From assembly GCA_008690995.1 (NCBI GenBank), contig VRMN01000004.1, positions 558,001 through 622,000 of the forward strand: a stretch of 64,000 nt of DNA. Direction: 5' to 3'. The notes beneath the pieces were generated by a model. That model worked only from the letters and a program-made list of their open reading frames with translations, was not told the origin of the DNA and ran no database searches. Of this stretch, positions 1 through 9,988 are shown one piece after another. Position numbers and translations under genes: made by a program. Origin of the DNA: Porphyridium purpureum. Its lineage: Eukaryota; Rhodophyta; Bangiophyceae; Porphyridiales; Porphyridiaceae. Position 1 is the first letter of the stretch, and each line of letters begins with the position of its first letter.

Positions 1-1018
1 CGCGAAACACACGAGTCGATTCGTCCCCAAACAGAGCCGTATACTCGAACAAGAAATACGTATTGCCCAGAATGGTCTCGATCACAGCATACACGACCGC
101 GCAAAAGATGGCACTGAACATGTACCGGAGCAGGACAGAGACCTCGCGTGCGCGGATCACTTCAAGCTTTAAGAACGGATGAAAGTCGTGCTCAAACTCG
201 GTCACAAAATTCTGCGAGTCGCTACGAAACACTCCTGAAAACCACGAAGCGCGCCGGCTAAGCGAGCTCGTATTCTTTTTCAGATTGCTACCAGCGCCGT
301 CTAGATCACCGTCGACTTCTCTGGGAGAATGGAACGATCCAAATTCCAACAGCTGCCCGGACACATCCTCGCCGTAAGTGCTGCTTGAAACAGCGTCAGT
401 CGCGTGCTCGGGCGGTCCTTCTGGCGCATTTCTTTTAAGCAATGATTTCGAAGGCTCTGCTCGAACACGAGCGCGGTCTTCCACGCGTACAGGGCTCTTT
501 ACAGTTTCGAGCCGCTGCGTATGCGACGCAAAATGCACAGCTGCCGTCGGGTTAGACACAGACGACAGATCTCCGCTAGCACAAAGAGTCGTCCTAGTTT
601 GCTCTGCCTGACTACTAACAGCCGTTGTCCCAGAGCGCACCGCTCCGCCACTGCCATGTTTGAATAAAGGAAACCTGCGCTCAACACCAGGAAGGTCATC
701 ATCGTTCTCGTCAGTGCCCGTCGAGGTCGCCGCGGCCAATACGGCGTTGCGCAATCCCACAAACTCCATTTCTGTCGATGCGTGCGATGCTAATGAGAAC
801 ACGCCACCGGCCTGGGTGACCGAGGAGGACGCGGCAGCTGCAGACCCCCATTCATCTGCCGGCGCGTCGCCGGCTGAGCGCGGCGCCGCCTTGAAGGTGC
901 GTATCCGGCCCAGCGTCGCGGCCATCGGTATGAAATCCAGCGTTGTGCCGCCACTCCTGCTTCGCGCAGTGCCTGTGTCTTGCGAGTGCTCCAGCGCATT
1001 GCTCTCACCGCTCTCCAT
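1..1018 (-). CDS. Partial membrane protein, C-terminus beyond window
   Basis: An open frame runs on the minus strand from an ATG at 1018 (context CCGGCATGG) to the left edge without a stop, giving at least 339 residues. An in-frame stop lies upstream near 1097, so the start is likely correct. The first 270 or so residues are polar, rich in Ser, Thr, Ala and Gly, and look disordered. The segment near the edge changes character: a charged stretch (EFEHDFHPFLKLEVIRAREV) is followed by a hydrophobic helix containing YMFSAIFCAVVYAVIETILG, which is a probable first membrane segment. I do not recognise the family. A long cytosolic N-tail followed by membrane helices would fit a transporter or channel, but this is inference. 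The reading frame and the hydrophobic helix are seen directly. Confidence 0.6.
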   Translation of the reverse strand, partial: MESGESNALEHSQDTGTARSRSGGTTLDFIPMAATLGRIRTFKAAPRSAGDAPADEWGSAAAASSSVTQAGGVFSLASHASTEMEFVGLRNAVLAAATSTGTDENDDDLPGVERRFPLFKHGSGGAVRSGTTAVSSQAEQTRTTLCASGDLSSVSNPTAAVHFASHTQRLETVKSPVRVEDRARVRAEPSKSLLKRNAPEGPPEHATDAVSSSTYGEDVSGQLLEFGSFHSPREVDGDLDGAGSNLKKNTSSLSRRASWFSGVFRSDSQNFVTEFEHDFHPFLKLEVIRAREVSVLLRYMFSAIFCAVVYAVIETILGNTYFLFEYTALFGDESTRVFR

Positions 1019-3365
1019 GCCGGCGCATCCCAGCCGCGGCCCAACGCTCTGCTCCTCCTGCTCGTTGCTGAGTGCCGCGCAAACGAATTGAGACGGTCAA
1101 GATCCCGAGCAACGTGTACACTTAACAAGTGTACCTCCCGGACGCCCGGGAAAAGTGCGACTTGAACAGGCAGCAAGAGTTTCCTGTTTGCATTTTCCTC
1201 ACCCGGTGATCTCTTTCCATGGCCGAAGGGTCGCATTCAGGGGATTCGGAAGCGTAGCAAGACGCGAGAAACGGATAGGGACACGCCACTTGTCTGGCCA
1301 GGATTCAGGCATAGAGGCTCGAAGCCGATGCCGGGCTCCTTGCATGCTAGCGGCTCAAAAGAACGCGCAATATAACGTGCGTTTCGACGTTGACGCAGGC
1401 ACATTTTGAATTGCACCCTGCGCCAAAGTGTCTCGAGCCAGTCGGATGGCACTTCTGAGGCCATGCATAGTCTCAGACTACCGCGTGGCGTCGTACACTT
1501 TGCGCACCATCATCCTCTACGAGTCCTTGATGAGGTTAAAGTCTGGCCAAGACGTTGCTCAGTCTCCGAGCTCCGCATTTTCTTCTGACACAAACTACTT
1601 CAGCAAGCGAATGGTACGCACTAGTAATTTATCATGTGAATAAGTCGGGCTTACGCTTATCATTGTAGGGCGTGGGCCCAGCACAACGTCACCACGAAGC
1701 ACAGAAATGTATTCTGCGGCCGCCAAAATGCCCTGAATAAAAGAAGGTAAACCTTTCCATCCGCAGGCATTGCGCCAAAACCATGCATCCGCCGCCGCTG
1801 GCATGTAGTGCCTGAACATCCGGCATGTTCCCAGCACGCTCAAGCCAATTCCTGTGAAAATCACCCGGCCCGTTCCTATTTGGCTTCCTTTCATCACTGA
1901 GCAGAATTGTGACGAGCGAAGTCCAAAGCTGTCCGTTGCCGGTTGTTGAATGGAAAAAAAAATAAGAGTAGGCCTGTCTCCCTCTTCTGGAGTTCGTGTG
2001 ACCTTCCAGAGTAGACACTACGCGCGCCAGATCAGCTTTCGTAGCGTCCACGGAAGCGTCGGCGTTAGCACTCTTTCGATAGTGATGTCGGCTATTACAT
2101 TGGTCGACGGTGCAAGGTCTCACTCTGCAGCATCCGTCTTTGACATTATGCTGTTCGCGCCGCCTGGAGGAGCAAGTTAAAGTACCGAGCGTCATGGGGC
2201 ACAAAAGCTATTGGATATTCTCTAGAAAGTTGCGGAAGTAAGGAAGTCTGTTTCGACGCAGGAGCACCCGGCAGAGCAGACTGAGTATAAGCTTGAAGCT
2301 GATGTGCGTTGCGTTCGCTGGGAAGAGCGGACACTACGCGAAGCTGGGGTAGGCCAGGCATTCGAAGACGCAAGTATTTTCGTATCGTGGCTGCTGTCCC
2401 CGTTTTCGATGTTTTCCGTTTTCTGCTCACACTAGAACTCGGTCATTGAGGAGTAATTGGCGATCTTCGGACACAGCTTTCCAAAGCAGAAGCGGGCGTG
2501 ATTGGCCTTCCGCTCTAATTCAAGCGCCGCTACCAAGAGAAGAGAGAAGGGACAGGAGACGTTGAATCGAGGGCGTCGTTCCGAAAAAAAAATTTGTTCT
2601 TCAGGGGCACTGAACTTTGAGATCCGCATCGCGTCGCAGCTAAGCTGTCAAAAAGATGAGCTGCTGTCAAGCTCCCAGACCTGGTTGCATCCGAGGCTAC
2701 ATCACTTGCCGTCACGACATACAAGGACGGCCTTGTGCGCAGCCTGTGAGGCGGACTCTGTTTTCCGGGAGCGAGCGCAGGTGCCGCGAAAGAACTGGGA
2801 GACTTGTTCTTCGGAACACGTTCAGTCTAAAACCTTTGTCGTGCGAAACAACGGCAATGAGCACAAAAGGCCAACTTTTGCAGATCAACCACACATTTGT
2901 GGTGGCTTATTGACTACGTATCGTGTAGGGGCTTTTCCCTCGGTCTCTCCGCGCCGCCAAATTCTGCGATACGCGGTTTTGTAGCGCGTAAGAGCCAAGG
3001 TAAAGGATTGGATTTGCATGTTCTTGAGTTTGTTCGTGCTTTCGCGTGCTTGTGAGCTTGCTCGGGACGTACGCAATCAGCTTAAAGCCCAGTCTTTGAC
3101 CACGACGAGTATCCCGGCAGTCACCATCCCACAAATATACCTGGGCAACGTTGTCACGCAGCCCAGCTTTAAATTTTGACGGAACCGGTTTACTGGTTTA
3201 TTGGCTTACTGGATAACTGACTGCTCGAAGTGACCCAAGTCACGGTGCAGGAGTCGCTGCTCATTCTAGACGAAGGGCCGCGAGGGTAGCGTTTGCGCGC
3301 GCATGCTGGACGATGCGGATCGCTCACGCGGACTTGCTGTGTGTGATTGATTTCCTCTGCGCATC
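1019..3365. other. Intergenic, no gene recognised
   Basis: About 2.3 kb between the divergent partial membrane protein and the ABC transporter. It holds only short frames on both strands with no recognisable motifs, plus short A-tracts near 1951 and 2584. The last few hundred bases must contain the ABC transporter promoter. No TATA box or repeat stands out. Confidence 0.5.
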
Positions 3366-5399
3366 ATGAAAGACGAAGAGTCGCACAGCAGTGGCTCGGA
3401 AGATGAGACACGGGCGCGAGAGCACGAGCGCTTGGCAGCTCTCCCTCCCCTTCTTGCGTCTCCAGGTACGGCAGGCACGGGTTTGCGCACCGGGTCGAGG
3501 TCCAACGCTGACGATGAAGTTAAACACCAGAAGCTGAGCAGACTCTGGTACCTATCGATTCGCCTTGCGACGCCGTACTGGCGCAACTCGACGCGTGGCA
3601 AGTATCTGTTGCTTTTGGTGGTGCTTCTGAACCTAGCAAAGTCAGGCTTCATCGTTGCATTTTCGTATGCGGGGCGCGACTTCTGGACGGCGATAAGCAA
3701 CCGCCAGGAGACTCTCTTCTACGCGAAGGCGCTGCAAATTTTTGTTCTCATCTGTGTTGCGGTTCCTTTTTTTGTGCTGTATATCTACGCCCGAGACGTG
3801 CTGGTAATGGAGTGGCGGCGCTACATTACATCACAGTTACTACAAGAGTACTTTCACGCACAAGCATTCTACCAAATGGAGAGCACCGCAGGGCCTAGCA
3901 AAGTTGATAACCCAGATCAACGCATTTGCGATGATGTGCGCTCGTTCGTGGAGATTGCGTCCGACCTCTTTTTCACGCTCATGTCGAGTGTGGTGGACTT
4001 TTGCAGCTTTTCGTGGGTGCTAACCAGCATAGCTCCCAAGCTGTATGCAGGTCTCATTGCGTACGCGTTCGCCGGTACCGTGATCTCGTGGTTTGTGGGA
4101 CGAAAGCTGATCCACCTCAATTTTGTGCAGCTGCAGCGCGAGGCAGACTTTCGATATGGATTGGTTCGCGTGCGCGAAAATGCGGAGAGCATTGCCTTTT
4201 ATGGCGGTAACGTGCGGGAAAAGATGGCTCTTGATCAGCGCTTTGCCTCGGCTCTCGAGAATTTCCTCGATGTGCTTCGCTGGACGAGAAATCTTAATTT
4301 CTGGATTTTCTTTTACTCGAACAATATCCAAATTGTGCCGGTGCTCCTCGTTGCGCCAATCTACTTTGCGGGTACCATCGAGCTTGGTTCTCTCAACCAG
4401 GCGCTCGGTGCGTTTAACCACGTGCTCGACTCGCTGAGCCTAATCATCAACAACTTTAAGCGTCTTAGCGCCTTCTCGGCGTCAGTTGATCGGCTGGGCG
4501 ACATGGTCGAATTTTTGGAGAACCCGGCGCGCACTGTAGGTGCAGTAGGTGCGGACCGAGTGGGCCCGCGGGTCTTTTTGAAGGACCAGGATATTGCGGC
4601 TTTGAAAATGGGTAGTGACGACGTTGCTGAGCCAGAACACATTGTGCGCGAGGAAAGTGCACTAGCTGCAGCGCCGCTTAGGATTGACTCTCTGACGCTC
4701 AAAACGCCCGACGACAGCGCGCGTTTCTTGGTGCACCAATTGAGCCTCGAGCTTGCATTGAACCAGAAAATGATGATCGTGGGACCGTCTGGCAGCGGAA
4801 AATCGTCCTTGCTGCGTGCATTAGCCGGACTCTGGAACGCGGGTTCTGGTCGCGTGTTTATTCTGCCGCGAGCTAGTGTCATGTTCCTGCCGCAAAAGCC
4901 ATTTTGCACCCTCGGCACTCTGCGAGACCAGATGATCTATCCGCGCCACGTGGACGAGCTCACCATTGAAGAGCAATTTTCCCTGGCCGGCGACGCGGCT
5001 TTGGCAAACACGCTCGAGCAAGTGGGCCTGGCGGGCCTCGCTGAAAAGTTAGGGGGTTTTGAGGCTTCACGCGACTGGTCTGACGTGCTCTCGACCGGTG
5101 AACAGCAACGCTTGGCATTTGCGCGGCTGCTAATGCGTGCACAATCGGGCCTCACCTCATTCGCCATTCTGGACGAGGCCACTTCGGCGCTGGATAGCGC
5201 TTCGGAGGAGCTTGTGTACTCCCTTCTCCAGCGCCAGCCGAATCTGTTTTACATTAGCGTTGGGCACCGCGTTTCGCTCGCGCAATACCACAACGTCCTC
5301 CTTCGGCTGCTTAATGACGGTGCTGGCTCCTGGGAATTCGAATCCATCACTGAGGAAAAGAAGGCACAGGCCGCTGCGGTTTCGCGTTTCCAGCTTTAA
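3366..5399 (+). CDS. ABC half-transporter, ABCD/SbmA (ABC_membrane_2) type
   Basis: A 677-residue half-transporter: one membrane domain followed by one nucleotide-binding domain. Hydrophobic segments lie near residues 79-102, 120-144, 200-245 and 310-345. The loop NPDQRICDDV near residue 182 is the conserved motif of the ABCD/YddA/SbmA group. The ATPase carries Walker A GPSGSGKSS near residue 474, the signature LSTGEQQRLAFARLL near 574, Walker B FAILDEATSALD near 598 and the switch histidine in SVGHR near 631, so it should be active as a dimer. Eukaryotic relatives import very-long-chain acyl-CoA into peroxisomes; the plant ABCD2 branch and bacterial YddA have less certain substrates. The Ser/Glu-rich N-terminus shows no clear targeting signal, so its membrane is uncertain. 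The start ATG is the first in frame. Family is secure; substrate and location are inference. Confidence 0.9.
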   Translation: MKDEESHSSGSEDETRAREHERLAALPPLLASPGTAGTGLRTGSRSNADDEVKHQKLSRLWYLSIRLATPYWRNSTRGKYLLLLVVLLNLAKSGFIVAFSYAGRDFWTAISNRQETLFYAKALQIFVLICVAVPFFVLYIYARDVLVMEWRRYITSQLLQEYFHAQAFYQMESTAGPSKVDNPDQRICDDVRSFVEIASDLFFTLMSSVVDFCSFSWVLTSIAPKLYAGLIAYAFAGTVISWFVGRKLIHLNFVQLQREADFRYGLVRVRENAESIAFYGGNVREKMALDQRFASALENFLDVLRWTRNLNFWIFFYSNNIQIVPVLLVAPIYFAGTIELGSLNQALGAFNHVLDSLSLIINNFKRLSAFSASVDRLGDMVEFLENPARTVGAVGADRVGPRVFLKDQDIAALKMGSDDVAEPEHIVREESALAAAPLRIDSLTLKTPDDSARFLVHQLSLELALNQKMMIVGPSGSGKSSLLRALAGLWNAGSGRVFILPRASVMFLPQKPFCTLGTLRDQMIYPRHVDELTIEEQFSLAGDAALANTLEQVGLAGLAEKLGGFEASRDWSDVLSTGEQQRLAFARLLMRAQSGLTSFAILDEATSALDSASEELVYSLLQRQPNLFYISVGHRVSLAQYHNVLLRLLNDGAGSWEFESITEEKKAQAAAVSRFQL

Positions 5400-5563
5400 T
5401 TGAAACTCGAATACGCATCCAACAAGACAGTGTCGGCCCCCTAGGCGGTCGCATTGAGTAAAAACTTGCCAAAGTCAAGTCATTAGAGCGAGAAAAGTCT
5501 TCAAACGTATCCTCCTTCTTCGTTCCACGGCATCTTGTTCGTATCTCGGAACGAAACCGAGCA

Positions 5564-6823
5564 TCAGCTCGGGATAATCTGGTTGGGTGCTTCCGGAAGC
5601 AATGGGATGGATGACCGTGACGCTACCGTGGCGTCTTTGCGCGGGCGCCCTCGCTTTGCAGGAAGTTTGGGAACAGACTCCGTCACTCTTTCTGGTCGCA
5701 GCATTAAAGTATGAGCGCCTTGTTCGGCCTCTACAGCAACTGTGTCTGCACTTGGATCATTCGTAGTTTTTTTGGGACGACCTCGTTTTCGATGGACGGG
5801 CGGACTTTCCACGGTCAAAGCCGATTCTGGCTCTCTCACTTTTCTCGGACGACCAGGGCCGCGTTTTTGGGGCACGAGCGATGGCGATCCCGCCAATAAT
5901 GGAGGTGGGCTTGCGGCTACCGAGGTTTCCATCATCTTTGGACGCAACGTACTCATTCCGGAACCGTCAATGTTTCCTGAACCTGAATGCAGCGCGTGAA
6001 CAGAAGGTGCTGAATTCGGCCGCCCCCTCTTCTTTTTCTCTGTCGTCGAAGGATGCCCTAGCACTGAAACTGAATCATATTTTTCACCACTCACAGCGTC
6101 GCCAGGGTCCGGCTTCCTTGTTCCGGGGATGGTCTCGGCGATCATCAGATTATCCTTTTGTCTGTTAGCCAAACCCAGAGCCTCGCCCGGTCGCGTAGGC
6201 GCCAATGGGATTGTCGAGCGTGGAGGTCCCTCACTCGCACGATATGAATACTGAGTAAATCGATTCCGTGCAGTCCGTGGACCTGGAGGCTCGTTGGCTT
6301 TCACGTCACTTGGTGATTTCACAGAGCCAGATGCGCGCAGCAGTGAAGTAGTTAGAACTGAAGTCGCGTCAACCTGCGGAGCCGATGTACTCACTTTCGC
6401 ATGAGTCCCTTTCTTGATTATCCATGGCTCTTGGCTGTCAAGCGGCAGCATGCGCGTAGCATCTTCTGCTTCGGCTCCTTGTTTGAATGCTGCATCTTCA
6501 AGGTGATACGCGGCGATGCCTGGTACATGATCCATATCCGCAGCAGCGAGGTGTGGCGGAACTACCGTCTCATTCTGAGCATAGGCTAGAGTCGTGAGGG
6601 GCGAGTCAGGTACAACTCTCGGCTTGGACTTGCTCCCTGGCGGCCTTCCGCGGGGCCGCTTGCTAATGATGCCCACTCCCGCGCCCGAAATGACGGCGGC
6701 CTGTGCTAGATGCGCGTCCACCGCGACGGGCGCCGTGGCTCCCGCGTTGGTCTTCTGCGTGCTCCCGCGTGGCCTTCCTGGCCCGGGCTTGACGCCCTGC
6801 TCGGGCGCTGACCTTGCCACCAT
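5564..6823 (-). CDS. AT-hook protein with six AT-hook motifs
   Basis: A 419-residue low-complexity protein. I chose the ATG at 6823 because the open frame further upstream, to a stop near 6920, holds no ATG. Six AT-hook cores (GRP flanked by basic residues and proline) are spread along the chain: GPGRPRGST near the start, KRPRGRPPGSK, KKRGRPNS, KRGPGRPRK, HRKRGRPKK and KRGRPRKD near the end. AT-hooks grip the minor groove of AT-rich DNA, so a nuclear chromatin or transcription role is expected. No catalytic domain is visible. Linkers are rich in Pro, Ser, Ala and Thr and probably disordered. It converges on the ABC transporter with about 160 bases between the stops. HMGA-like or scaffold-attachment factors are possible relatives, but the multi-hook layout alone does not decide. 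Confidence 0.8.
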   Translation of the reverse strand: MVARSAPEQGVKPGPGRPRGSTQKTNAGATAPVAVDAHLAQAAVISGAGVGIISKRPRGRPPGSKSKPRVVPDSPLTTLAYAQNETVVPPHLAAADMDHVPGIAAYHLEDAAFKQGAEAEDATRMLPLDSQEPWIIKKGTHAKVSTSAPQVDATSVLTTSLLRASGSVKSPSDVKANEPPGPRTARNRFTQYSYRASEGPPRSTIPLAPTRPGEALGLANRQKDNLMIAETIPGTRKPDPGDAVSGEKYDSVSVLGHPSTTEKKKRGRPNSAPSVHALHSGSGNIDGSGMSTLRPKMMETSVAASPPPLLAGSPSLVPQKRGPGRPRKVREPESALTVESPPVHRKRGRPKKTTNDPSADTVAVEAEQGAHTLMLRPERVTESVPKLPAKRGRPRKDATVASRSSIPLLPEAPNQIIPS

Positions 6824-9049
6824 GTGCGTATGTGGTGGGGCCGCCCGTTCAGACGCGCTATCCCCGCACACGCTCCCACCGCCTCTCACCGCCGATCCCG
6901 TCTGTTCTCCCACTTCACATCACCCCGTTCACTCGCCCTTTCGAACAAGCCCAAAAGTCTTTCGACTGCTAATCACACATGCCAGGAGGGCGCGCCAAAT
7001 TTGGACGCTGAACCTGCTGAGATTTGTGTCGTCCCAGTTGTTATCGAGTGAACACGGTGCAAGAGGGTACCCCGTGCCGCAGGCGTGCTTGAGGGCATGA
7101 AGACCTGGAGGCTCCAGTCGTGTCGCCCTCATCGTCCGGGTCTGCGAGTCACTGGTCAGGAGCAAGGTTTCGATCGTTTTTTGGGTGCCGAAGCCTGAGC
7201 CACCAACTGTGCCGATTGAGATTCATGTTCCCTTTTGCTTTCACGAATACTTTTTTATGCAAATATACTTGTGCGTGCGTTGTGTAAGGGTATATTTAGA
7301 GACGCCGCGCCTCTGCTCGAATGTCTCATGACATGGCGGCTCTTCATCACTCAAAACCTTTCACTGCGTGGCGGACAAACATCAACACATCTGTTGAGCT
7401 TTCTGTGCGGAGTTGCAGATAGGCAAGGGTCGACAATGGTGTTTTGATTGGCGTCTGCCATCATGCATTGAAATGTTGAATGTCAGCGGCTTTCTGGTGC
7501 TCCGGCAGCTACGGCGATGATGTCGACTGCGTTCTTCGGTAGAATAGTACTTTAGGTTTTTTTCTTCCTTCTTTCCTGCCTCTTCTGTCCTCGAAAAAGG
7601 CCTGACTGGCTAGTCCGGGCAGAGGCGTCGTCCCGCTTTGTCCCCGTCTCGCGTTGGGAAAAAAAAAGGGCGTCAAAAGAAATAAAACGGAAAATCACTG
7701 TCACTTTTCCGCGTCTAGAAGTTCAGAGAAGCCGAAAAGAATTTTAAATACTCTGGGAAACTCATCAAAGCTTCCAGACGTGGCTCAGTGGATTGACAAA
7801 AACTGGACCTTTCTAGATGAATGAGGTTGAACGGATCACACCGTCTCCTGATTGGCTCAACATTTCGGCGCGACTTCAAGGGAACTGGCTGAGTGGCTCG
7901 ATGAACGTGATCGCCGAGAAAAATCCGTTGCCTGGGAAATCGAACACAAAGTACGAACCGCTCAGAGACAGATTCTCAAATTCGTTGGAACAGGCCCTGT
8001 TCTAGGTTTTGACGCCGAGAATGCGTAAGATACCTCTTCATCATTGCTTCCTCGAAGTACTCTGAGCATTCATGGTATGGCTTCAGATGCTGAGTCGACA
8101 AAACATAATTTGAATCCACACCTTATTCTACTGCAATTCGATCAGCATCCAGGCTTTTTGACGGAGTGATCGGGGCGGAGACACGTTGATGGCTTTAGGC
8201 CGCCTTTCTCCGGCCGCAGATACGGTACTATGTCCAATTTTCGATCACCAACGTGACACGCTTGGTCATCCTTTAATCGATAGCCAAAATTTTGCATCAT
8301 TCTTTTCGCTTCGATCAAAGTGAGGCAAACTTTTTAATTGACTCTGAATAGACTGAAGCAGTCCGCGGCCAAATTGTCGAGGCCCCGGGAAGTTCTTGGA
8401 CCTCTAATCTTTTATTTCTCCTTTTTCTCAAAAACTTCTTCAGCGTTGTCTCTGTCTATTTTTTGCCCATTGGGATACTTAGGCGCTCTTTTATACCCAC
8501 GCGTCGTCTGCCAGGCAGCACCGGCAGTCCTCGAGCTCGACTACCCGGCGGCTCACCGAGAGCGGCCCACTCCGCGGCGGGTTGCTCTGCCTCACCGCGG
8601 CCCACCTGTCTGCAACTCTGACAGTGTTACAGGTCCGTCTTGTCGCCCTCGGTTCACCACCACCCTCTCGATTTCTCATTCCGCTGCTCTTTTCTCAATA
8701 ACCCGATTCAGGCGCTGCTACAAAATCTCGTGCCTGTCCGCCTCGCAAAAGCCTCCGCTGCGCACGAAGTGGACACGAAACATTTTTTCGATATTTCTTT
8801 TGAAATGCTGCAAATTCATCTGCACTGCTTGGCGTGGACTTGTACGCAAAGTCATACAGACGCAAGTCTTGTATGCAGCGTTTTCTCTTTGCATGAGCTG
8901 AAGCGTTTCCCGAATTGAAGGTCGGGACACGAGTTAGGCATGTACTGACTATTGCTGGAGAAACGGATACTTGCTCTACAACCTTCCTTGTTTGCGTACG
9001 AACAAAGCAAGGCCTGGAGCAAGGCGCAAACGTTCACGCCACAGAGAGC
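6824..9049. other. Intergenic, no gene recognised
   Basis: About 2.2 kb upstream of the AT-hook gene. Short frames occur (for example 7817-8005 and 8338-8901) but none has a recognisable domain, and the second begins with TTG. The stretch 7560-8340 is less GC-rich than the genes. It may hold further decayed transposon sequence, because a gypsy fragment follows directly, but I could not align it with confidence. Confidence 0.45.
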
Positions 9050-9400
9050 CATCGGGTAATGAACAATGAGGTTGAATCATGTCACCTAGGCGTGTTAAAG
9101 GGAAAGCGTTCTTCTTTTCCAGGTTGCACGAACAATGAATTGTTGGAGAAGATTCTGATAGACTGTACAGCTCTGTTTCAGGAGCCAAAGGGAAGTATTG
9201 AGGAGTGAGCAGGGCGGTATGTCACTGAGCACAACATTGAGAAGTCTGAGAAAGTCGACATGGTATACTTCTTGAACCCTGCAGAGCCCAAGGTCGTATG
9301 AGAGACCTCTGATGGTGTATTACAGAACGGACTCATTCAACCGAGCCGATTTCCGTTCGGCGCTCCTTAGCTGATTGTCTAGGAGAAGTGAGAGGTCGCT
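9050..9400 (+). mobile_element. Decayed Ty3/gypsy pol fragment
   Basis: A short fossil of the pol gene of a gypsy element related to elements A and B. It covers the end of the protease linker and the start of reverse transcriptase. The peptide CHLGVLKGK near 9080 matches the same place in A and B. The DNA from about 9165 to 9400 follows the A sequence through the region encoding the RT approach (FEEP to RPSRSPFGAP). No LTRs or other domains remain beside it. It is heavily broken, with many breaks, and is much older than the complete copies in this window. Confidence 0.7.
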
Positions 9401-9988
9401 CTGCACCAAACACGCAGGGGTTTGTTAATGGTAGCAGCTCACATACTTTCGAACTTTGGTCTTTCTTTCTTTTTTGGTGCAGATACTACCCCATAATGAT
9501 GACCAAGCCAGAGGCCTACGAGAACACCGAGAGTAACCTGCACAAAAACAACATTCGGCTGCGTGGATTGCACGTATTTGAGTGGCTGCTGCGGCAGGAA
9601 GCCGTGTTGACTCTGACTCTCTTTGGCTAAGCAATGGCGAGAGGCGGGGCGTTTCCGAACCTGGTCAGCTTCTCCGCGACCTCTCCGTTCCACGTGGGCT
9701 CGACCGCGTTGATCGTCGCGCGGATGCTGATGTGTCAAAGACCACAACCCACACGCCGCGTGCCGAACGGGCGGTCCACAGTACACCCACTGAACCCGAC
9801 GCTCGCTCACCCCGCGCATGATCTTCAAACGCGCATTCGCAGCGCAAGTGTTTGTCGCGCAGACAAACGAGAAGTGTGACAAGCTGGGGGCGTTGGAGAA
9901 AGGCGACTGGGCGCTGAGAGGGCGACGTGGGACGCGTCGGTGTGCGTGCGTCGGGAAAGCGTGCGCTGTGTCACATGGTACATAGTGC
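9401..9988. other. Intergenic, upstream of the HEAT-repeat gene
   Basis: About 590 bases with no supported gene. Frames on both strands extend into the 5' part of the following gene, but they look like antisense or chance frames. The promoter of the 9989 gene should lie here. I see no clear TATA box. Confidence 0.4.

Noticed and set aside
7740-8010. Possible gag remnant upstream of the decayed gypsy fragment
   Set aside because: Only a few words resemble gag of A or B; not enough to call.
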